Part shown: piece after piece, positions 1-5,579 of the stretch | How positions within the stretch are numbered: the stretch's first letter is position 1 | Layout: the number at the start of each line of letters is the position of its first letter | NCBI GenBank assembly: GCA_902470345.1 | Contig: CABRGB010000071.1 | Coordinates: 1 to 8,327, forward strand | Length of the DNA: 8,327 nucleotides | From: an uncultured Collinsella sp. | Lineage (GTDB): Bacteria > Actinomycetota > Coriobacteriia > Coriobacteriales > Coriobacteriaceae | Direction of reading: 5' to 3' | The notes under the pieces: generated by a model | Seen by the model: the letters and a program-made list of their open reading frames with translations, nothing else | What the model was told of the DNA's origin: nothing | Database searches by the model: none | Position numbers and translations under genes: made by a program

Positions 1-131
1 GGCATGGGGTCGCGCATCAGCAGCATAAAGCGATACGTATACGGCCCCCAAAACTGGCAGACAAGCGTACCCAGCGCCACGATGGCGGCGGCAAGATACA
101 CAATCGCTAGGGCTCGTTTGAGTACGCGCAC
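1..131 (-). CDS. N-terminal fragment of a small membrane protein, cut by the window edge
   Basis: Reading leftward from a GTG at 131-129 there are 43 open codons to the window edge, with no stop. The start is well placed: GAAGGGAG lies six bases upstream (138-145). The protein begins MRVLKRALAIVYLAAAIVAL, so a short basic N-terminus is followed by one hydrophobic helix (about residues 7-25), then an aromatic stretch (QFWGPYTYRF) and a charged segment. This suits a single-pass membrane anchor or the first helix of a longer membrane protein. The basic-then-helix opening recalls AmaP-type alkaline-shock membrane anchors, but too little is present to assign a family. It lies downstream of yebC on the same strand, beyond a terminator, and has its own TATAAT box. 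The reality of the gene is fairly sure; its function is unknown. Confidence 0.7.
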   Translation of the reverse strand, partial: MRVLKRALAIVYLAAAIVALGTLVCQFWGPYTYRFMLLMRDPM

Positions 132-181
132 GTGGCGCTCCCTTCAAATCTCGGCTCTCGAAATGCAAAACGGTTCGCATC

Positions 182-187
182 ATTATA
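182..187 (-). promoter_or_regulatory. Candidate -10 box of the left-edge gene
   Basis: A perfect TATAAT reads on the minus strand at 187-182. It would start RNA near position 175, giving a leader of about 44 bases before the GTG start at 131. No good -35 hexamer is seen at the expected distance (205-210 reads TAGAGC) and there is no TGn extension. The box sits inside the T-tract of the yebC terminator, so the match could partly reflect that AT-rich tract. Confidence 0.4.
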
Positions 188-228
188 AAAGAGCCGGGTC
201 CGGTGCTCTACGCACGCGGATCCGGCTC
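183..228 (-). terminator. Rho-independent terminator downstream of yebC
   Basis: On the minus strand, GAGCCGGATCCG (228-217) pairs with CGGACCCGGCTC (202-191), twelve positions with a single A/C mismatch. The inner bases GTGC and GCAC can extend the stem. The stem is followed directly by TTTTAT. It lies 70 bases after the yebC stop and 60 bases before the next start, the expected position for ending the yebC transcript. On the plus strand the stem is followed by ATCTATT, so plus-strand use is less likely. Confidence 0.75.
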
Positions 229-274
229 ATCTATTCCACGAGGCTTGCATGCTCGCTTCATTATGCCCAGATAT

Positions 275-292
275 GCACGGCTTAACCCGTGC
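275..292 (-). repeat. Perfect hairpin just after the yebC stop
   Basis: GCACGG and CCGTGC form a perfect six-base stem around a six-base loop, five bases after the yebC TAG. No U-tract follows, so it is not itself a convincing terminator. It may protect the 3' end of the message or slow the polymerase before the stronger terminator about 50 bases further on. Confidence 0.4.
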
Positions 293-297
293 GGGCG

Positions 298-1104
298 CTA
301 CTCCTCCTCGAGGGCAGCGATGACCTCGTCGGTCATGTCCATGGTGCTGTAAACATCCTGGACGTCGTCGAGCTCCTCAAGACGGTCGATGAGGCGCTGA
401 ACCTTCTTGGCATCGGCGCCAGAAACCTCGGTCGGGGTGGTCGGGACCATGGTGGTCTCGGAGCCCTTGACCTGGACGCCCTGCTCCTCGAGCGCCTTGG
501 AGACAGCCATAACGTCGTTGGCAGCAGTCCAGACGATCCACTCCTCGCCGGCGTCCTCGTAGTCCTCGCCACCGGCCTCGGCGATGGCCATCATGAACTC
601 ATCCTCGTCACCGGCAGCACCGTTGGCGATCATGGTCTCCTTCTTGGCGTTCTCGTCCAGGATCTCCTTGGCGACGACGATCTGGCCCTTGCGCTCAAAC
701 TGGAAGGCGACGGAGCCGGAGGTGCCCAGGTTGCCACCAGCGTGGGAGAAGGCGGAACGGACATCAGCGGCGGTACGGTTGCGGTTGTCGGTCAGGCAGT
801 CGACGTAGACGGCGACACCGGCGGGACCGTAGCCCTCGTACACGATGTTCTCGTAGACGGCGGCGTCAGCACCCGAACCAAAAGCCTTGTCGATAGCGGA
901 CTTGATCTTGTCCTTAGGCATGGACTGAGCCTTGGCCTTGGCAACGGCAGCGGCGAGGCTGGCGTTGTTCTCGGGCAGCGGGTCACCGCCGAGACGGGCA
1001 GCAACGGTGATGTTGCGGCTGAGCTTGGAGAAGAGGGCGGAACGCTTGGCGTCCTGCGCGCCCTTACGATGCTTGGTTGTGGCCCACTTAGAGTGTCCGG
1101 ACAT
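298..1104 (-). CDS. yebC: YebC/PmpR/TACO1-family protein
   Basis: This 268-residue cytoplasmic protein opens with the family signature MSGHSKWATTKHRKGAQDAK, in which the usual I of 'TIKHKKG' is T. It carries GYGPAGVAVYVDCLTDNRNRTAADVR (shown as GYGP at 91-94 and TDNRNRTA at 105-112), AGGNLGTSGSV (122-132) and the C-terminal LIDRLEELDDVQDVY region (238-252). YebC proteins were long annotated as transcriptional regulators; members of the family, including bacterial YebC/YeeI and mitochondrial TACO1, are now linked to relief of ribosome stalling at proline-rich stretches. Which role applies here is not visible. At 268 residues it is longer than the usual 240-250; the extra length lies around 150-170, a segment rich in A, D, E and G. 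The ATG is preceded by AGGAG (1111-1115) six bases upstream. The stop is TAG. Confidence 0.95.
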   Translation of the reverse strand: MSGHSKWATTKHRKGAQDAKRSALFSKLSRNITVAARLGGDPLPENNASLAAAVAKAKAQSMPKDKIKSAIDKAFGSGADAAVYENIVYEGYGPAGVAVYVDCLTDNRNRTAADVRSAFSHAGGNLGTSGSVAFQFERKGQIVVAKEILDENAKKETMIANGAAGDEDEFMMAIAEAGGEDYEDAGEEWIVWTAANDVMAVSKALEEQGVQVKGSETTMVPTTPTEVSGADAKKVQRLIDRLEELDDVQDVYSTMDMTDEVIAALEEE

Positions 1105-1153
1105 ACGTGTCTCCTATCGGTTTCGACCTAAAGCCCAGCGCAGATGCTCGGGC

Positions 1154-1182
1154 AATATAAACAAACGTCGTTATGATATACC
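1154..1182 (-). promoter_or_regulatory. Weak candidate promoter region of yebC
   Basis: The gap above yebC is AT-richer than its surroundings. TATATT reads on the minus strand at 1159-1154, and TATCAT at 1178-1173 with TTTATC 17 bases further up (1201-1196). Neither pair has a good -35, so this is only the likeliest place for a yebC start. RNA from the first box would give a leader of about 43 bases. Confidence 0.25.
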
Positions 1183-1234
1183 TACTGGCCTGCGAGATAA
1201 ACCCCAAAATGGAGGCGTCGTGATGATGGCCCCT

Positions 1235-1267
1235 TTGGCGCAAAGAAACCTGACCCCAATGCACCAA
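1235..1267 (-). repeat. Short palindromic repeat, unit 1 (after the DUF6020-like gene)
   Basis: On the minus strand TTGGTGC (1267-1261) pairs with GCGCCAA (1241-1235), with one G-U pair. The loop holds GGGGTCAGGTTTCTTT, closely matching GGGACAGGTTTATTTT in unit 2. The first arm begins two bases after the stop codon of the upstream gene. No T-run follows, so it is not a standard terminator. It belongs to a proposed family with the units at 3473-3511, 3553-3589 and possibly 4909-4937. Confidence 0.55.
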
Positions 1268-1268
1268 G

Positions 1269-3452
1269 TTAGAACCAGAGGAAGTCGCTGCGGGTGACGG
1301 TGGCGCCGATGGCAAAGGGCATGCAGGCGATAACCGGATACAGGTAGCGCATGTAGGTTGAGCCGTTGCACGGGCCAATCAGGCACACGGCGAGCACACC
1401 CAACAGCGGCACCCAGATCGCCAGCGCACGCCATGAATGACGACGCAGCAGGTAGACCACCACGGCGATCATGATCCACACATAGGTGGCCGAGCTCATG
1501 GTGAGCGAGATAAAGGGAACACGCTGCACCGCCACACGGTACAAATTGATCAGGTGGTCGCACCAGCGCACCACGTTGCTGTCAACCGGATGGAAGTCGA
1601 AGTACTTGAGGTTATCGGGCTTTGCCATGATCTCGGCACTGCGCGCCGTGCTGTAGACCCACGCATCGCGGGCACTCGGATAAAAGTAGCCGTAGTAGTT
1701 ATTGATGAGCGCCGAGATATAGCACTCGGGATCCTTTTTGAACATCTGAGCCCACACCTCAAAATAGGCCTTGATGTCCTCCTGCGAGGCGTACTCGTTA
1801 AAGCAATTTTTAACGGCGTCCGACTTATCCGGGTTGTAACGGCGGCCCAGATTCTCGTACTTGAGCACCCGGTCGATCACGGCGCGTTCCTCATCGGCCA
1901 CCAAGCCGTCGCAAGGAGCCTCCACGATGGTGCCGTCCTCCTTAACCGTAGGGTTGACGCCCGAGTTGAGGCCGTCGTGCTTTTGGACGAAACGAGCCGT
2001 CTGCTGGAACGGAATCGAAAGGATTTCGCGCTTGGAACCAGGCGTGATGTCGTGCGCCGGCATAAAGACCTTGGTGAAGTACATATTAGAGGCAAGGCAG
2101 AGCGCGAGCACCGCGAGAACGCCAACCCAGCGGAAGCGCGGGATGGCGCCCGAAGGCGCAGCACCAGTCTGCTTGGCTGCACGACGAGCCACATGCACGT
2201 CCCATACGCAAAACGCCGCCGCGATTACGCATGCCGCCAGGGGAAACACCAGGCCGCCGTTGCGCAGAAACGTGGAACTCATGGCGCCCAGAGCGAGCAG
2301 CAGCCAGTCGTGGCGCGCAAAGAGCACGGGGGCTTTCTCGCCCGCTCGCTCGACATTGGCATCACGACGGGGCAAGCCACATGCCACGAGCTTAACGGTC
2401 TGTACCAGCAGCACCAAGAACGCATCGGCAAAGAGCACGTCTTTGGTGAGCAGCGCCGCGTAGTTAGAGAACATCGGCATAAACGCAAAGAACAGCAGGA
2501 TCGCACCGCGAACCGGCAGGCTCACGCCCAGTTTGCGCAGCGATGAAATGGAATAGGCCATGCAGGCGGCCGTAATGACAAATTGAGCGCAGGTATAGAT
2601 GATGAGGCCCGCGTTAGCGCTGTTGAACATCGAAAGCCCCAGCTGAACGCACGAGCCGATAATGGCCGTGTGCACTACGGGATGATGCCCGTTGAGCAAC
2701 ACATTAGGATTGAGCAGACGCAAGTAGTCGCTCGTGCCGTTGGGATAGTTGAACCACTGGCGAATCTGCGCGCCCGTATCTCCCATAAAAAGGCCAGGCA
2801 GCGAAGCGATGAGCGTGGGCGCCCAGGCGATCATAAGCACCAGGAAGGGCCCGGCAAAGGGATGGACCGAGAGCACGGCGTGAGTCACACGCCATACGCG
2901 GCCAAAGTGCACCTCGGAAAACGGAATGCGCCGAGTGCTCAGCCAATCTAGACACTCAAAGGCAAGGTAGAAGGCAACGACCGCCAAGAGCATCCAGCCC
3001 GCGCCGCCAATCCAGGCGCAGATGATGCGAGCTTTGTCGCCAAGGACAATCTCGGCCGAGTCGGTGAGGTCGTAGCTGCGGCCGAACACCATGCAGATGG
3101 CGAAGAACAGCGACGGCAGAATGATCGATGGACGCCAGGTGTCGCCACGGCCAAAGAACACGTAGCGAAACGGCAAGGTGAGCAGGCAGGCAAGTGCAAG
3201 CAGCATGACCGCGTCGGTATGGCCGGCAAACGAGAGGAGCACCTCGTAGCACACGTACAGCATGCCCGAGGCTTTGGGGTCAATCGCCAAGACTGCGTTG
3301 CTCGACACCGGGGAGGGGTCGATGGAAAACGCCGTGGTCGCCAACAGCGCGAGCAAAAATGCGATGAGCGTCTGCTTGGCGGGGTAGCGCTTAAACCAGA
3401 CGATGCGGGCAGCGTCGCGCGCAGCCGTTGTGGAGAGATCGGAATCCTTCAC
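1269..3452 (-). CDS. Large polytopic membrane protein resembling the DUF6020 family
   Basis: With the GTG start at 3452 the protein has 727 residues. A TTG at 3482 in the same frame would add ten residues but lies inside a palindromic repeat and has no ribosome site; the GTG has AGAAAGG eleven bases upstream, acceptable when aligned to AAAGGAGG. A basic cytoplasmic N-terminus is followed by about ten or more hydrophobic helices. Numbered from the GTG, notable conserved-looking motifs are FMGDTGAQIRQW (about 222-233), LNGHHPVVHTAIIG (253-266), FLRNGG (395-400) and SIPFQQTARFV (479-489); a large soluble domain runs about 465-640, and STYMRYLYPV (698-707) lies in the last helices. The layout of a helix bundle, a soluble insert and an acidic-Gly motif before HHP resembles DUF6020 and, loosely, GT-C glycosyltransferases. 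A cell-envelope role is inference; no reaction can be assigned. The family call is from memory. Confidence 0.85.
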   Translation of the reverse strand: MKDSDLSTTAARDAARIVWFKRYPAKQTLIAFLLALLATTAFSIDPSPVSSNAVLAIDPKASGMLYVCYEVLLSFAGHTDAVMLLALACLLTLPFRYVFFGRGDTWRPSIILPSLFFAICMVFGRSYDLTDSAEIVLGDKARIICAWIGGAGWMLLAVVAFYLAFECLDWLSTRRIPFSEVHFGRVWRVTHAVLSVHPFAGPFLVLMIAWAPTLIASLPGLFMGDTGAQIRQWFNYPNGTSDYLRLLNPNVLLNGHHPVVHTAIIGSCVQLGLSMFNSANAGLIIYTCAQFVITAACMAYSISSLRKLGVSLPVRGAILLFFAFMPMFSNYAALLTKDVLFADAFLVLLVQTVKLVACGLPRRDANVERAGEKAPVLFARHDWLLLALGAMSSTFLRNGGLVFPLAACVIAAAFCVWDVHVARRAAKQTGAAPSGAIPRFRWVGVLAVLALCLASNMYFTKVFMPAHDITPGSKREILSIPFQQTARFVQKHDGLNSGVNPTVKEDGTIVEAPCDGLVADEERAVIDRVLKYENLGRRYNPDKSDAVKNCFNEYASQEDIKAYFEVWAQMFKKDPECYISALINNYYGYFYPSARDAWVYSTARSAEIMAKPDNLKYFDFHPVDSNVVRWCDHLINLYRVAVQRVPFISLTMSSATYVWIMIAVVVYLLRRHSWRALAIWVPLLGVLAVCLIGPCNGSTYMRYLYPVIACMPFAIGATVTRSDFLWF

Positions 3453-3472
3453 AGTCCAAAGAGCCTTTCTAG

Positions 3473-3511
3473 AAACCTGCAAAAAAGGGACAGGTTTATT
3501 TTGGCAGGTTT
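3473..3511 (+). repeat. Short palindromic repeat, unit 2
   Basis: AAACCTGC (3473-3480) pairs perfectly with GCAGGTTT (3504-3511). After a one-base bulge (G3503), AAAA pairs with TTTT (3481-3484 with 3499-3502). The core GGGACAGGTTTATTTT matches unit 1. It sits just upstream of the GTG start of the DUF6020-like gene and contains a rival TTG start. Confidence 0.6.
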
Positions 3512-3514
3512 TAT

Positions 3515-3550
3515 CTGGGGAAACGTTACGGTTCTGTCATCGTTGCCCAG
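3515..3550. repeat. Imperfect dyad between repeat units 2 and 3
   Basis: CTGGGGAAACG (3515-3525) and CGTTGCCCAG (3541-3550) are complementary apart from one mismatch and one bulged A. It fills the gap between the two flanking palindromes, so the intergenic space here is almost wholly made of inverted repeats. Confidence 0.4.
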
Positions 3551-3552
3551 CA

Positions 3553-3589
3553 AACCACCACAAAGGTGCCTGTTCACTTTTTGGTGGTT
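3553..3589 (-). repeat. Short palindromic repeat, unit 3 (at the lgt stop)
   Basis: AACCACCA (3553-3560) pairs with TGGTGGTT (3582-3589); after a single bulged C3561, AAAGGTG pairs with CACTTTT with one G-U pair, giving about 15 pairs around the loop CCTGTT. Its outer edge overlaps the lgt stop codon (3590-3588). Read on the minus strand it carries AAAAAGTGAACAGG, similar to AAAAAAGGGACAGG of unit 2, which lies in the opposite orientation. Only TTT follows the stem, so termination would be weak. Confidence 0.6.
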
Positions 3590-4409
3590 AAGCGTCGAGG
3601 TAGATGCGCTGGGGCTGGTTGCGGCGACGAGCAAAGATGATGAGCGCCAGGCCCGCGATTACGAGCGGCAGGCTCAGCAGCTGACCCATGGTGATGACGC
3701 CGCCCAGCAGATAGCCCAGCTGGGCATCGGGCACGCGCACAAACTCAATGAGGAAGCGGACGATGCCGTAACCCATCACAAAGACGCCCATAAACGTGCC
3801 TTGGGGCAGTAGCGGCTTTTTGCGGCTGAGCACCTGCAGAATGCAAAAGAGCACAATACCCTCGAGGAATGCCTCGTAGAGCTGGGAGGGATGGCGCGGC
3901 ATATCGCCCGCGGTGCCGCCAAAGATCACGCCCCAGGGCAGATCGGTCGGCTTGCCCCACAGCTCGCCGTTGACAAAGTTGGCACAACGGCCCAGGCACA
4001 AGGCCAGCGGCGCGCCTATGACGGCAAGGTCTGCCAAAGTCCATGCGTCGAGCTTATACATGCGGCATACGATGATGCCGCCGATAATGCCGCCCACCAA
4101 ACCGCCGTGGAAGCTCATGCCGCCCTCGTTGGTGGCAAAGATCTCGAGCGGATGCGCCCAGTAGTAGCCATCACCGTAAAAGATGACGTAGAACAGGCGG
4201 GCGCCGATGATGAGGCCAAAGACCACACCGACCACGACACTCGTCAGGTCGTCGACCGTAATGTCGAAACCCCAACGGCGCTGTGTGCGGTACATGACGA
4301 CCGCCGTGAGCAGAGCTCCGACCACATAGGCCAAGCCGTACCAGTAGATGGTGATGGGCCCCGCCGAAATGGCGACGGGATCAAGCATATGGTAGAGGTC
4401 GTTGAGCAT
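3588..4409 (-). CDS. lgt: Prolipoprotein diacylglyceryl transferase
   Basis: Lgt moves diacylglycerol from phosphatidylglycerol to the lipobox cysteine of prelipoproteins, the first step of lipoprotein maturation in the cytoplasmic membrane. The 273 residues match the family's usual length and form about seven membrane helices. Visible hallmarks are the early PITIYWYGLAYVVG segment (18-31), SFHGGLVGG (99-107) with the conserved His at 101, the Lgt signature GRCANFVNGELWG (140-152) with Arg141, Asn144 and Glu149, HPSQLYEA (173-180) and RFLIEFVRVPD (218-228). The signature has Cys-Ala where Gly-Asn is more common after the Arg, but the Asn and Glu are kept. The ATG has AGGGA a few bases upstream, and the MLNDLYHMLDPVAISAGP opening is normal for Lgt. 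It ends inside palindromic unit 3. Confidence 0.97.
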   Translation of the reverse strand: MLNDLYHMLDPVAISAGPITIYWYGLAYVVGALLTAVVMYRTQRRWGFDITVDDLTSVVVGVVFGLIIGARLFYVIFYGDGYYWAHPLEIFATNEGGMSFHGGLVGGIIGGIIVCRMYKLDAWTLADLAVIGAPLALCLGRCANFVNGELWGKPTDLPWGVIFGGTAGDMPRHPSQLYEAFLEGIVLFCILQVLSRKKPLLPQGTFMGVFVMGYGIVRFLIEFVRVPDAQLGYLLGGVITMGQLLSLPLVIAGLALIIFARRRNQPQRIYLDA

Positions 4410-4432
4410 ATCGGTTCCCTGCTCCCTACATA

Positions 4433-4468
4433 CAAATGCGGCCGCGGGCCTTTCGCTCGCAGCCGCAT
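4433..4468 (-). terminator. Long hairpin between the NifU-type gene and lgt, weak terminator
   Basis: On the minus strand ATGCGGCTGCGAGC pairs with GCCCGCGGCCGCAT around the loop GAAAG, 14 positions with one A/C mismatch and one T-G pair. It is followed by TTGTATG, so the U-tract is poor. It would reduce rather than abolish read-through from the NifU-type gene into lgt, whose start is only about 25 bases further on. Confidence 0.4.
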
Positions 4469-4486
4469 ATTTGGGCGTAACGTCTA

Positions 4487-4506
4487 TGCGGAGCGCACCG
4501 TCCGCA
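4487..4506 (-). repeat. Small perfect hairpin after the NifU-type gene
   Basis: TGCGGA (4487-4492) and TCCGCA (4501-4506) form a perfect six-base stem eleven bases after the stop of the NifU-type gene. With the larger hairpin at 4433-4468 it makes a tandem pair in this gap. No U-tract follows it. Confidence 0.35.
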
Positions 4507-4517
4507 GCTTTCGCATC

Positions 4518-4796
4518 TTAAAACGGCGCGTACTCGTCGTACAGGTCCTCGGCCTCGCCGGAAGCATTGACCTGCTCAACGCGGGTAACGCCGGGCACAT
4601 GCTCCTTCAGGATACGCTCGATACCCATGGAAAGGGTTAGCGAGCTCATGGGGCAGCCGGCGCAGGCGCCCTGCAGCTCCAGCTTGACGACACCCTCGTC
4701 GTCGACGCCCACATACTCCATATCGCCGCCATCGGCCTGCAGGTTGGGGCGGATCTCTTCAAGAACCTTCTTAAGCAGCTCTTCGTTAACAGCCAC
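4518..4796 (-). CDS. NifU C-terminal-domain (Nfu-type) Fe-S cluster protein
   Basis: The 92 residues are a single NifU C-terminal domain. LLKKVLEEIRPNLQADGGD (7-25) is the domain's usual opening, and LQGACAGCPMSS (41-52) holds the CxxC pair, Cys45 and Cys48, which in Nfu proteins bind a bridging [4Fe-4S] cluster between two subunits. IERILKEHVPGVTRV (59-73) closes the fold, followed by an acidic tail. Such proteins pass clusters to target enzymes in the cytoplasm. There is no N-terminal scaffold domain, as is normal for short Nfu proteins. The start is GTG (4796-4794) with AAAGGAG (4803-4809) six bases upstream, a near-ideal site. No suf or isc genes lie nearby, so it seems to be transcribed apart from the main assembly machinery. 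Confidence 0.93.
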   Translation of the reverse strand: MAVNEELLKKVLEEIRPNLQADGGDMEYVGVDDEGVVKLELQGACAGCPMSSLTLSMGIERILKEHVPGVTRVEQVNASGEAEDLYDEYAPF

Positions 4797-4818
4797 AGGG
4801 GCTCCTTTCTCACAATAA

Positions 4819-4834
4819 CGCGGGCACGCCCGCG
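4819..4834 (-). repeat. GC-rich hairpin in the leader of the NifU-type gene
   Basis: CGCGGG (4819-4824) and CCCGCG (4829-4834) form a six-base all-GC stem around CACG, ten bases before the AAAGGAG site. It would stand in the 5' leader if transcription starts upstream. It may tune translation, but nothing shows a ligand or an alternative fold. Confidence 0.3.
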
Positions 4835-4908
4835 GACAGGGGCTATGTTACTACAGCCATGTACCCGCTTAGGCGCCAGCCATGCGCGCGGACACGACTT
4901 TCACGAGT

Positions 4909-4937
4909 AGTCAATTTGGGACGGGGCTCTTTGAGCT
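4909..4937 (+). repeat. Possible degenerate palindromic repeat, unit 4
   Basis: The core TTTGGGACGGGGCTCTTTG resembles the unit 1 core TTGGGGTCAGGTTTCTTTG. The flanks AG-TCAA (4909-4914) and TTGA-G-CT (4931-4937) pair six bases with one bulged G, echoing the one-base bulge in units 2 and 3. The stem is weak and the likeness could be chance. It sits about 30 bases past the dCMP-deaminase-type gene, in a 171-base gap that otherwise holds only the NifU-type leader. Confidence 0.3.
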
Positions 4938-4967
4938 GCGCTCGTCGTCAGATAACGACAACGCATA

Positions 4968-5492
4968 TTACTGCTGAGCCTGTCCCCCGGTACCAATCTG
5001 GACATCGACGATGACCTGGCGGTAGCTGATGCCGCAGGAGTCGAGAATGCGGCGGCTGATACGGCCGTCATCGGTGTCGGCATACTTATTGTCCAGGTAG
5101 ACGACCTCGCCCACGCCCACCTGCGCCAGGATCTTGGCGCAGTCGTGGCACGGGAACAGCGTGACGTAGACCGTGGAACCCTCGAGGTCTTTGAGCGAGC
5201 CGCGGTAGTTGAGCACGGCGTTGGCCTCGGCATGGACTACGTAGTTATGCTTGTCCTGCAGCGGGTCATCGCTCGTGCCCCACGGGAAAAAGTCGTCATT
5301 GAGTGCCGAGGGCGTGCCGTTGTAACCCACCGAAAGGATGCGGTGGTTGGTGCTGGCGATGCACGCGCCCACCTGCGTGTTGGGGTCCTTGCTGCGGCGC
5401 TGCGCGGCGATGGCCACGCTCATAAAGAACTCGTCCCAGCTAATAACGTCGCGGCGCTTGCCCGACGCGGTTTGATGAAGATCGTCCGACAT
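4968..5492 (-). CDS. dCMP deaminase-type (ComEB-like) zinc enzyme
   Basis: Deoxycytidylate deaminases convert dCMP to dUMP, feeding thymidylate synthesis in the cytoplasm. With the chosen start the protein has 174 residues. Visible motifs are SWDEFFMSVAIAAQRRSKDP (18-37), TQVGACIA (39-46), VGYNGTP (55-61), the zinc/catalytic HAE (87-89, His ligand and Glu general acid/base) and PCHDC (114-118, Cys115 and Cys118 as the other zinc ligands). GYNGTP and the spacing point to the dCMP group rather than free cytidine deaminases or tRNA deaminases. An upstream ATG at 5528 would add twelve residues, but it has no ribosome site and overlaps a -10-like box, whereas the ATG at 5492 has GGAGG eight bases before it. 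The gene stands 87 bases downstream of coaX on the same strand and appears to have its own promoter. Confidence 0.93.
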   Translation of the reverse strand: MSDDLHQTASGKRRDVISWDEFFMSVAIAAQRRSKDPNTQVGACIASTNHRILSVGYNGTPSALNDDFFPWGTSDDPLQDKHNYVVHAEANAVLNYRGSLKDLEGSTVYVTLFPCHDCAKILAQVGVGEVVYLDNKYADTDDGRISRRILDSCGISYRQVIVDVQIGTGGQAQQ

Positions 5493-5526
5493 GGCAGACA
5501 CCTCCGAAATCGCAATAGTTTGACCC

Positions 5527-5535
5527 ATTGTAGCA
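5527..5535 (-). promoter_or_regulatory. Extended -10 promoter of the dCMP-deaminase-type gene
   Basis: On the minus strand TGC-TACAAT (5535-5527) matches the extended -10 form TGnTATAAT with one base changed. RNA would start near 5520, leaving about 28 bases to the ATG at 5492. No good -35 is present, as is tolerated with an extended -10. It would let this gene be expressed independently of coaX. Confidence 0.45.
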
Positions 5536-5579
5536 GGTGAAAGGTGGGGCTGTTTCCTCCCCCGCCGACGTCCTCGACT

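Noticed and set aside
4..285. Plus-strand 93-codon frame at the left edge
   Set aside because: It crosses the yebC terminator hairpin and has no recognisable domain or good ribosome site; the minus-strand GTG frame explains the first 131 bases better.
289..1131. Long plus-strand open frame of 280 codons opposite yebC
   Set aside because: It mirrors yebC on the opposite strand; the translation is low-complexity (G, L, V, D) with no family features, and the minus frame carries clear YebC signatures.
1437..2546. Plus-strand open frame of 369 codons within the DUF6020-like gene
   Set aside because: It is His/Arg-rich with no recognisable motif and lies opposite a membrane protein with a ribosome site and a coherent set of helices. 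GC-rich codon bias makes such antisense frames common.
3449..3634. Minus-strand 61-codon frame bridging the end of lgt and the next gene
   Set aside because: Its first codons shadow the lgt C-terminus, the rest is translated palindromic repeat, and no good ribosome site precedes it. A coupling role through its TGA overlapping the GTG at 3452 is conceivable but unsupported.
4838..4856. Possible hairpin GGCTATG/TACAGCC in the NifU-type leader
   Set aside because: Only about four to five consecutive pairs hold, with a mismatch inside; not distinguishable from chance.
5536..5579. Possible terminator between coaX and the deaminase gene
   Set aside because: GGGG and CCCC can pair around AGGAAACAG, but the stem is short and no U-tract follows.
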